Positions 1 to 5,411 of a stretch of DNA of 18,136 nucleotides are shown piece by piece. The DNA comes from Candidatus Aminicenantota bacterium (GTDB lineage: Bacteria > Acidobacteriota > Aminicenantia > UBA2199): positions 7,126,326-7,144,461 of the forward strand of contig CP070627.1 of assembly GCA_020355945.1 (NCBI GenBank), in the 5' to 3' direction. The notes below the pieces were generated by a model, which made no database searches, was not told the origin of the DNA, and saw nothing but the letters and a program-made list of their open reading frames with translations. Each line of letters starts with the position of its first letter. Positions within the stretch are counted from its first letter, which is position 1. Position numbers and translations under genes: made by a program.

Positions 1-7
1 AAAAAGA

Positions 8-85
8 GGGGACAGGCAAAAAAGTGGCAAAAAATACGATGCTACTTCCAGGAAAATCAAACTCATAGACCCGGAACGCTGGCTG
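8..85 (+). repeat. REP-like dispersed repeat, copy A
   Basis: This 78-bp stretch matches 1738-1804 with six mismatches and one 11-base insertion (after position 24). It opens with GGGGACAGGCAAAAAAGT, followed by an imperfect hairpin. Its 3' half, read forward, encodes a peptide nearly identical to that of copy B (KIKLIDPERWL versus EIKVIDLERWL). The substitutions partly respect codons, so the copies seem to descend from a coding segment. A 13-bp inverted copy of GACAGGCAAAAAA (11-23) lies at 88-100. GGGGACAGGC-type motifs often accompany REP-associated tyrosine transposases (family knowledge), but no transposase is visible here. Confidence 0.6.
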
Positions 86-193
86 TGTTTTTTGCCTGTC
101 ACGTTTTTTTTGTCCCGTTTTTTATTGGTTATTGATGACTGGAGTGACTGGAGGATTAATTACCTGGTTACAACCGCCCGCAAAACCCATGCC

Positions 194-658
194 TTAATTC
201 GTTTTGTTAATAGATATTAATAAAGAAACAAACGAAATAATCAAAGAAAGAAACGCAATAATCAAACTCCATAATACTTTCCTATCTTGTTTACGAAAAA
301 TTTTAGATTGATATTCTTTTATTTGAAGTTCTTTTGCAGCAGGCAAATCCACTTCTGGTTTGTATTCCAAAAAGTAGTAGCAATTATTCCTTGAAGTCCT
401 ATTAATTCTTTTTTGTCTTGCTTGTATACCACTACCGCTTTTATAACCTTCGTGCCATTGTCCACGATAACACACAAAAATAAATCCATCCCGTGCAACA
501 TCATCAAAATTGCTTTCTCTAATATGAACCCTATCCTCACTATCCAGAACTATAGTAAATTCTTCTGTCCGATCATCAATGCGCTGTCTATCCCAAAGTA
601 TTAAAAAGTGACAATCTACACATCGTTTCACCCGAAGGAACTTTCTCCAATCTAGCAT
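194..658 (-). CDS. Hypothetical tail-anchored membrane protein with CxxC motif
   Basis: I do not recognise this 154-aa protein. The N-terminal soluble part has a C-V-D-C-H motif at residues 13-17 and further Cys at 63 and 93, which could bind a metal. Residues about 129-150 form a single hydrophobic helix at the extreme C-terminus, followed by NKTN, so it is probably tail-anchored with the soluble part in the cytoplasm. The reading frame is open to 718, but I chose the ATG at 658. It has an AGGATGAG ribosome-binding site about 7 nt upstream, and the promoter at 690-718 covers the longer start. It stands alone, with a 55-codon gene on the same strand about 150 nt further upstream. AT-rich and isolated, it has the look of an accessory gene. 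Confidence 0.7.
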   Translation of the reverse strand: MLDWRKFLRVKRCVDCHFLILWDRQRIDDRTEEFTIVLDSEDRVHIRESNFDDVARDGFIFVCYRGQWHEGYKSGSGIQARQKRINRTSRNNCYYFLEYKPEVDLPAAKELQIKEYQSKIFRKQDRKVLWSLIIAFLSLIISFVSLLISINKTN

Positions 659-689
659 ATTCTCATCCTTTTTCAAGCTTAAATATTGA

Positions 690-718
690 ATTTTAGATGA
701 AATAATGAAAAAAGTCAA
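690..718 (-). promoter_or_regulatory. Sigma70-type promoter for the CxxC membrane protein gene
   Basis: On the minus strand there is TTGACT (713-718), exactly 17 nt, then TAAAAT (690-695); each hexamer matches the consensus at five of six bases. Transcription would start near 683, about 25 nt before the ATG at 658, leaving room for the ribosome-binding site. This rules out the longer in-frame ATG at 718, which lies inside the -35 element. Confidence 0.65.
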
Positions 719-864
719 TTAGACGTTGGCTGTTTTGTTGCCGTAACCGGTTGGCATGATTACGAAACACTCTTTTTTCATATTTGTTTTCTTTGTATTC
801 TTTGTTTTCTTATCTGTCATCTTTTATTCTCATCAACGGTTTTCTTGTGAAATAATGGATTATT

Positions 865-1032
865 TTAAGGTTTTAATAAATTAATAAAATATAAAACCAA
901 CAGTGTTGCAATAGGAATGACAAGCTTTATATCAATATCAATTGCAAAATTACCTCGTGAATAATTGAGTTTAACACGAAAAAAACTTGAGATCGAATTT
1001 AATCTTTTTAGGATGCCATTGATTTTTATCAA
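865..1032 (-). CDS. Small single-TM protein, TTG start
   Basis: This is a 55-codon reading frame that needs a TTG start. It has an AAGGAGG ribosome-binding site (1038-1044) five nt before the TTG. It begins 31 nt after the stop of the winged-helix gene (1064-1444), so the two are likely co-transcribed. The predicted protein has a basic N-terminal half (motifs ILKRL, FFRVKL) and a hydrophobic C-terminal helix at about residues 37-53 (KLVIPIATLLVLYFINLL), followed by KP. It looks like a small tail-anchored membrane protein. No family is recognised. The strong ribosome-binding site and operon position argue for a real gene, while the short length and AT-rich composition argue for caution. Confidence 0.5.
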   Translation of the reverse strand: MIKINGILKRLNSISSFFRVKLNYSRGNFAIDIDIKLVIPIATLLVLYFINLLKP

Positions 1033-1063
1033 AATAACCTCCTTCGTATCAACATATATTTCC

Positions 1064-1444
1064 TTAATTTTTCTTTTTTCTCTTTAAGCGATTAAAAGCA
1101 ATCAAATCCTCAATGATTTTATAAGTACCTTCAGATGCACTCGCTATAAATTCACTGAGTCCTTCATTGGATACCTTTATTGTCATTGTTTCCTTATTGT
1201 CAGGATTGGAGCCATTCAATGAATCAGTTTTGTTTTGTGTTGGGACCAATTTAATCTGAACCCCTTTTTTCCCTCTTCCAAAGGTTTCAATTTTTCCATT
1301 TTTTACGAGGCCTTGAAGCGCCGTATAAGTCGGTCCCCGACCTTCACCTATCCCAGAGGCGAGCTCGTCAATCTTAATAATCAGCGTCCCTTCCTTAGCT
1401 CTGCTTTTAATCAAATTATACAAACTATCTTGAATCATATTCAT
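1064..1444 (-). CDS. Winged-helix-like DNA-binding protein (putative)
   Basis: This 126-aa basic protein is of unknown identity. Residues about 1-60 read as a helix-turn-helix or winged-helix fold: a first helix (SLYNLIKSRA), a helix-turn-helix stretch (IDELASGIGEGRGPTYTALQ) and a wing-like turn (GKIETFGRGKKGVQIKLV). A polar linker rich in N, D and S follows, then a C-terminal helix (GLSEFIASASEGTYKIIEDL) ending in a lysine/arginine tail. The start is secure, with AAGGAGGT 6 nt before ATG. A promoter lies 42 nt upstream and the 55-codon membrane peptide gene follows. It may be a small transcription factor, possibly plasmid- or phage-derived. The fold call rests on pattern only. Confidence 0.6.
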   Translation of the reverse strand: MNMIQDSLYNLIKSRAKEGTLIIKIDELASGIGEGRGPTYTALQGLVKNGKIETFGRGKKGVQIKLVPTQNKTDSLNGSNPDNKETMTIKVSNEGLSEFIASASEGTYKIIEDLIAFNRLKRKKKN

Positions 1445-1485
1445 AATTTACCTCCTTATTTTATTTGTAATATAAATAAATATAT

Positions 1486-1514
1486 ATTATAGCATAGAAG
1501 TGCAATTTTTTCAA
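1486..1514 (-). promoter_or_regulatory. Sigma70-type promoter for the winged-helix/small-TM operon
   Basis: The minus strand carries TTGAAA (1509-1514), a 17-nt spacer and a perfect TATAAT (1486-1491). The predicted start near 1479 gives a leader of roughly 35 nt ending in the AAGGAGGT ribosome-binding site of the 1444 start codon. Confidence 0.7.
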
Positions 1515-1737
1515 CTAAAAACTTAAAAATTTAAAAAAAAATGTAGAAAGAACAGCAATAACTGTAACAAAAAAAACAAGCACAAATATCGTTAACTTCC
1601 ATTTTCTTTTCATATAATAAGGTTTAGAGGTAGTTATGGGTTAAAAGAAGTATAACAAAGAAAAAAAGGAAATTACTGTGGGAATTATTTGATGAATTAC
1701 GAAGGAGAGGAAGAAGGGGACAGAAGAAGCAGAAGAA

Positions 1738-1804
1738 GGGGACAGGCAAAAAAGTCGATGCGACTCCCAGGGAAATCAAAGTTATAGACCTGGAACGCTG
1801 GCTG
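1738..1804 (+). repeat. REP-like dispersed repeat, copy B
   Basis: This is the second copy of the repeat at 8-85. GGGGACAGGCAAAAA is followed by a perfect small hairpin, AGTCG-ATG-CGACT. Copy B lacks the 11-base insertion and continues in frame into the coding remnant at 1754-1930. The lead-in (1690-1740) is a purine-rich GAAGAAG-type stretch. Confidence 0.6.
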
Positions 1805-1930
1805 CAGCTAAAAGAAAGATACCTGGAAATAGCCTCGGAGCATTATAAAACCTGCCGGTATCGTGACGCCAATGTCTATCGCAAACTCTTTCTTAAAGAA
1901 AAGATCGAAGCCGGGAAGCGGGAAAAATAA
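1754..1930 (+). pseudogene. Start-less coding remnant (59 codons) linked to the repeat
   Basis: The frame beginning with V-D-A-T-P-R-E-I-K-V-I-D-L-E-R-W-L and ending K-I-E-A-G-K-R-E-K is open to the TAA at 1928-1930. It remains open upstream for about 100 nt, but I find no ATG, GTG or TTG start and no ribosome-binding site. The composition (helical, rich in charged residues, motif LKERYLEIASEHYKT) is protein-like. The first part recurs in copy A with conservative changes. I infer it is the 3' end of a decayed mobile or repeated gene. The parent family is not recognised. Confidence 0.4.
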
Positions 1931-1937
1931 CCTTGCT

Positions 1938-2270
1938 TTATAGGTGCTTTCTCATAATTTCTACGAATTCTTTTGTGTCGTCACTGAATCCCTGCAATTC
2001 AAGCTCTGACAGAATCCCATATTTAAATAAATTGAGTATTTTTTGTTTCGCGGTTGAACGCCGGTAGTCATTAAAACAAACGTCAATTATATCGTCTTTT
2101 TTTTGGTAATGGTCGTAAATTGCCATATATACCTGGTATTGATCGCGATTTTCTTTATTTTCCAGTATTAATTTTGCTTCTTTGTTTATGTTGGCACAAG
2201 CTCGTTCCAATAAAGCAGGTTTCAACTTTTTCAGGTACTTCCAATCAGATTCTTTAATTTTATCTATCAT
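1938..2270 (-). CDS. Conserved hypothetical protein, ~110 aa
   Basis: This is a 110-aa, mostly helical, soluble protein. The opening KIKESDWKYLKKLKPALLER and the later block FNDYRRSTAKQKI...GILSELEL..FSDDTKEFV match a recurrent short family I recall from other proteobacterial-type genomes, with an N-terminal I-K-E-S-D-W-K signature and a later F-N-D-x-R-R-S-T-A signature. That family has no established function and is sometimes misnamed a release factor in databases. The gene starts 15 nt after the stop of the hydrolase-MORN gene, so the two form an operon. No clear ribosome-binding site precedes the ATG, so translation may depend on coupling with the upstream gene. No signal peptide or catalytic motif is evident. 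Confidence 0.75.
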   Translation of the reverse strand: MIDKIKESDWKYLKKLKPALLERACANINKEAKLILENKENRDQYQVYMAIYDHYQKKDDIIDVCFNDYRRSTAKQKILNLFKYGILSELELQGFSDDTKEFVEIMRKHL

Positions 2271-2285
2271 TTGTTTCTGGTAGGA

Positions 2286-3527
2286 CTATTTTTTCTCTTG
2301 TTCTAATCGTCCGTTATTCCAGGTTTCTTCTCTTATTATTTCTCCTTTTTCATTCCAATAAGTCCACTTACCATGGGGTTTCCCATCCATATAGCCGATA
2401 TCGAATATTACGTTTCCATATTTAGACCAGCCGCTCCATCTACCGTGTGGTTTTCCCAGTTTATACTCGCTTTGATAATGAATTCTTCCGTTTTCATGCC
2501 AGTATAACCAGCGCCCATGTCTATCACCGTTCCAATATGTTTCTAACCTTTCTTTATTTTCACTCTTATACCATTGGAACCATCTTCCTGTTCCGTCCAG
2601 GAATTCGCCTTCACCACACTTTACCCCTTGTTTATCCCAATAACTCCATTTTCCATTGGGTATTCCCTTTATATATTCCTCTTCCATTTCTTTGTTCCCG
2701 TTTTCATGCCAGTATATCCATTTTCCATGTTTTTTCCCGTCGAGAAAGGTGCCTTCGCAGCGTTTTTGTCCATTTTGATGAAAGGGGCTCTGTTTGTGGC
2801 TCAGAAACCATTCATATAGAAATTGTTCGCCGTAAACCTCATTTGTAAAAGGCGAATGCCCGGCCTCAGGAAACACTTCAAATGTGACATCCCCGCCATA
2901 TTCTTTCAAACTGGCCACCATTGCTTCGGATTCTGTTAAAGGAATCATCAAATCTTTGGCCCCATGGAATACCCAGGCAGGAATATGTCTAATCCTGCGG
3001 GCCTGGGGAGGTAAGTTGAGAGCATTTGTGGGACCGCATACCGGTGCGATAGCAGCAAAAATCTCGGGGTATTTGGTTGCCAAATACCATACGCCTTCTC
3101 CCCCAAGATTCACGCCGGTTAAATAAATTCGGCTTTGATCGATTCGATACTTACTTTTCAGTTCCTCCAGGAGAGGGGGAAACCAATCATCCATGACCCA
3201 GGTCCGGTCAGCCGGACACTGCGGTGACGCTATGATAAAGGGAAAACTATTGCCCTTTTCTATCAACCTGGGCAGCCCATACTCTTTTATTTTCTCCAGG
3301 TCATCTCCCCTTAATGAACGGCCGTGCAAGCTTATAATTAGCGGCCAGGGCTCTTGCGAATTATTGTTATATTTATCCGGTAAGTACACCAGGTAGTTAT
3401 AGGTTTTTTCCGAATATACCGCAAGATTTTTTCCCCCGGAGCAATTCCCTGCAGAAAATAGGATCACCAGTGAGGCAAACAAACAACATACAGTCATAAT
3501 TTTGTAATTTATAATTTTTTTTTTCAT
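2286..3527 (-). CDS. Secreted alpha/beta-hydrolase with Asn at nucleophile site, fused to MORN-type repeats
   Basis: This 413-aa protein has an N-terminal signal sequence (about 1-29, ending SAGNCSGG; a lipobox is doubtful because Asn precedes Cys). Residues 35-245 form an alpha/beta-hydrolase of the prolyl-oligopeptidase / PHB-depolymerase-like esterase type: LIISLHGR oxyanion region (63-70), SPQCPADRTW (101-110), the nucleophile elbow TGVNLGGEG (137-145), HGAKDLMIPL with the acid Asp192, and GHSPF with His224. The normal Gly-x-Ser-x-Gly elbow has Asn140 (AAT) instead of Ser, so it may be a pseudoenzyme. Residues 264-405 hold six repeats of about 24 aa of the form [HN]G[KR]W-x-YW-x-ENG, as in MORN / YwqK-type antitoxin proteins. 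No ribosome-binding site is seen; a promoter lies 6 nt before the ATG. It heads an operon with the 110-aa protein. Confidence 0.85.
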   Translation of the reverse strand: MKKKIINYKIMTVCCLFASLVILFSAGNCSGGKNLAVYSEKTYNYLVYLPDKYNNNSQEPWPLIISLHGRSLRGDDLEKIKEYGLPRLIEKGNSFPFIIASPQCPADRTWVMDDWFPPLLEELKSKYRIDQSRIYLTGVNLGGEGVWYLATKYPEIFAAIAPVCGPTNALNLPPQARRIRHIPAWVFHGAKDLMIPLTESEAMVASLKEYGGDVTFEVFPEAGHSPFTNEVYGEQFLYEWFLSHKQSPFHQNGQKRCEGTFLDGKKHGKWIYWHENGNKEMEEEYIKGIPNGKWSYWDKQGVKCGEGEFLDGTGRWFQWYKSENKERLETYWNGDRHGRWLYWHENGRIHYQSEYKLGKPHGRWSGWSKYGNVIFDIGYMDGKPHGKWTYWNEKGEIIREETWNNGRLEQEKK

Positions 3528-3533
3528 ACAGTA

Positions 3534-3562
3534 TTAATATCATTTTTAGACCAAACTTTCAA
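3534..3562 (-). promoter_or_regulatory. Promoter abutting the hydrolase-MORN start (leaderless)
   Basis: On the minus strand TTGAAA (3557-3562), a 17-nt spacer and TATTAA (3534-3539) end six nt before the ATG at 3527. With initiation about seven nt past the -10, the mRNA would begin at or next to the A of ATG. No Shine-Dalgarno sequence is present, which is consistent with a leaderless transcript. Confidence 0.5.
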
Positions 3563-3588
3563 CCCCCTGGCTGATTTGCCAGTAATTC

Positions 3589-3634
3589 TAATTTTAGCCA
3601 CGAAGTTACAGTGAAACACAAAGGTACACGAAGC
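3589..3634 (+). repeat. Dispersed intergenic repeat (arm 1)
   Basis: Read forward, this segment begins TAATTTTAGCCACGAAGTTA and matches the reverse complement of 7723-7760, apart from an 8-base insertion (GTGAAACA), a one-base length difference in the T-run and a few substitutions. The same type of 'CCACRAAGTTACAC...AAGG.ACAC' sequence is a familiar intergenic repeat in several bacterial phyla. The pair here is in opposite orientation and brackets the kinase block. Confidence 0.6.
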
Positions 3635-3691
3635 CAGGAATATAGGAAGATGAGAAGAAAAAAAACTTTGCCTGGCAAGAGAACTCCCTGC

Positions 3692-3790
3692 TTTGTCAAG
3701 CTCCTGGATTTCGGTCTTGCCAGGTCCCGGGTTTTCTCCCGGATCACCGAACCCGGGATGGTCATGGGTACGGTTTCCTGGGTATTATAA
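3692..3790 (+). pseudogene. Ser/Thr kinase catalytic-domain fragment
   Basis: The forward frame reads F-V-K-L-L-D-F-G-L-A-R-S-R, then a stretch ending ITEPGMVMGTVSW, and stops at TAA. This is the DFG magnesium-binding loop and activation segment of a bacterial Hanks-type kinase, up to the Gly-Thr of subdomain VIII; a real kinase would continue Y-M-S-P-E-Q. Nothing upstream resembles the rest of a kinase. It is not a copy of the neighbouring kinase, whose equivalent segment is LVDFGIARALD...RIGTPYYMSPEQ, so it derives from another kinase gene. It lies antisense to, and overlaps the last few bases of, the envelope protein gene 3785-5395. Confidence 0.6.
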
Positions 3791-5395
3791 TCTCCTGGCA
3801 TCCCAACTCCCGGTTTCCTGCTCGTCTAAATTCCCATCAATATAATTTTGCCAAATATAATTTCCACTCATACTATTTTCATCGTCAAATTTTCCTTCAA
3901 AAGTATATTTCCAGTCAGATCCAACATTATCAAAATCATCGTCATATAGTGTGAATTCCACCTCGTTTTCATCTACTTTATAATCACCCCTATCCTGGCT
4001 TTCACCGGCAACGTATACATTACCTTCGGTTTGACTTCCCGTGAACACCAATGTGTAACGATTTGTGCCCTCTCCGGTATATACATTAAATCTCCAGGTT
4101 CCATTGATATCATAAACCTCATTATTTACCGTCACTGAAATTTCAGCTTCTTTTGACTGGTTGGCCGTATCATAAGCAATGACTTTAATTGTATGCGGAC
4201 CATTTGGGTATCCCCTGGTATTCCAATTGTGCCTGTAGGGAGAAGAGGTATCCGTCTTTTCTAAAGAGCCATCGATATAAAATTCAACCTTACTGATTCC
4301 TTTATCATCCGATGCATCTGCGTAAATTGTAGTTGTTCCACTGACAATATCTCCATTTGCAGGAGAAGTGATACTAACTGTTGGTGGCTCATCACCCGCT
4401 AATGATGCAGTGGCAATTAATGTGTGATTGCTGTTCATGTTGATGATACCGGATGCAGGTACGGCTGCGCCATCCAATGTAACCACCAAATCAATGTAAC
4501 CGCTCTGCAAACTGTAACTGTAATTCACCTGGGTGCCTTCATCATAAGTGGTGTTACCACTGTCCGGACTACCAACAACCCCTTCTCCCCTGGTGACGGA
4601 CAGTGTATATCGATCCAGTTGAGAAGCAGTTGCGGATAATGTATGATCCCTGTCCATTGTTATTGTACCACTTGAGGAAACCACATTTCCATCAACTCTC
4701 ACTTCCAGGTCTTTGTAACCACTTTGCAAGCTATAATTGTAATTCACAGTGGTGCCCTCGTTATAAGTCATTGTGCCGGTATTGGGAGTTCCGTCCACCC
4801 CCTCTCCTCTTGTAACGGTTAATACATACGTTTTTGTCTCTTTCTTTTTCTTTGACAGCAACGCCACTACAACTGCCACCACAGCAACACCAGCCACCAC
4901 CAAAAGCACCGGGAATTTTTTCTTCTTTTTCTTTTTTTTCTCTACGGGTTTTTCTATTACTTTTTCTTTTTCTTGCCTTTCTTTTTCTAACTTTGCTTTT
5001 TCTTGCTCTTCCTTCTCTAACTCTGCTTTTACCTGTTTCATCATCTCTATAAGTTGAGGGTCCGACACCTCTATGGTGAAATTTGGATATATCGTCAATG
5101 CCATTTTCAAGTGATATTTACATTCACTTTCCATTTGAACGATCTTATAAACCCTGGCCAGTAAATAATAAGCCTCTGCAAGGTTCCTCTTTTGTGAAGA
5201 AATAACTTTCAACTTTTCGATTACTTCATACAACTCCTTTATGGCGCCGTCGAAATCTCCCTTCTTGACTAACATCCTTGCTTTCAAAAGAATATCTTCA
5301 TCTGTGGCAAAAGTAAATTGAGTGGTCACCGTAAAGCAGATGAAAAAAAATAATGTTACCAGTGCACCTTTTTTTAAGATTTTCTTTTTAATCAT
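3785..5395 (-). CDS. Envelope protein: TPR-like domain, TM, two beta-repeats, Ig-like and C-terminal beta domain
   Basis: Starting from the ATG at 5395 (GGGAG about 8 nt upstream) this is a 536-aa protein. It has a signal or anchor segment at 11-30 ending TFAT, TPR-like helices at about 33-105, a Glu/Lys coiled coil at 122-150 and an eight-lysine run at 153-160. A hydrophobic helix follows at 161-181. Next come two tandem beta-repeats (190-258 and 263-331) sharing TVTRGEGV..P and NYxYSLQSGY, resembling divergent InlB-B / Flg_new repeats. A bacterial Ig-like domain (337-423; PPTVSITSP, KVEFYIDG, HTIKVIAYD) and a lipocalin-like beta domain (428-536; NGTWRFNV to GSWDARRL) complete it. The gene lies 16 nt after the kinase gene, as an operon partner and possible substrate. 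An upstream in-frame ATG at 5449 lacks a ribosome-binding site and overlaps the kinase gene. Confidence 0.8.
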   Translation of the reverse strand: MIKKKILKKGALVTLFFFICFTVTTQFTFATDEDILLKARMLVKKGDFDGAIKELYEVIEKLKVISSQKRNLAEAYYLLARVYKIVQMESECKYHLKMALTIYPNFTIEVSDPQLIEMMKQVKAELEKEEQEKAKLEKERQEKEKVIEKPVEKKKKKKKKFPVLLVVAGVAVVAVVVALLSKKKKETKTYVLTVTRGEGVDGTPNTGTMTYNEGTTVNYNYSLQSGYKDLEVRVDGNVVSSSGTITMDRDHTLSATASQLDRYTLSVTRGEGVVGSPDSGNTTYDEGTQVNYSYSLQSGYIDLVVTLDGAAVPASGIINMNSNHTLIATASLAGDEPPTVSITSPANGDIVSGTTTIYADASDDKGISKVEFYIDGSLEKTDTSSPYRHNWNTRGYPNGPHTIKVIAYDTANQSKEAEISVTVNNEVYDINGTWRFNVYTGEGTNRYTLVFTGSQTEGNVYVAGESQDRGDYKVDENEVEFTLYDDDFDNVGSDWKYTFEGKFDDENSMSGNYIWQNYIDGNLDEQETGSWDARRL

Positions 5396-5411
5396 TTTTC
5401 TTCTCCCATTT

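Noticed and set aside
11..100. Inverted GACAGGCAAAAAA arms as a transcription terminator
   Set aside because: The arms are 64 nt apart, and the T-run belongs to the repeat arm; they are better explained as repeat debris.
659..718. Longer N-terminus for the CxxC membrane protein (ATG at 718)
   Set aside because: That ATG lies inside the -35 element of a good promoter, and the inner ATG at 658 has a proper ribosome-binding site.
1515..1613. 32-codon minus-strand frame starting MKRKWKL with a hydrophobic stretch
   Set aside because: It resembles a small membrane peptide, but there is no ribosome-binding site, the -35 match is poor, and T-rich DNA easily produces such frames.
3559..3801. 80-codon minus-strand open frame downstream of the envelope protein gene
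   Set aside because: No ribosome-binding site, it overlaps the envelope gene end, and it is antisense to the kinase remnant, whose forward translation is clearly protein-like.
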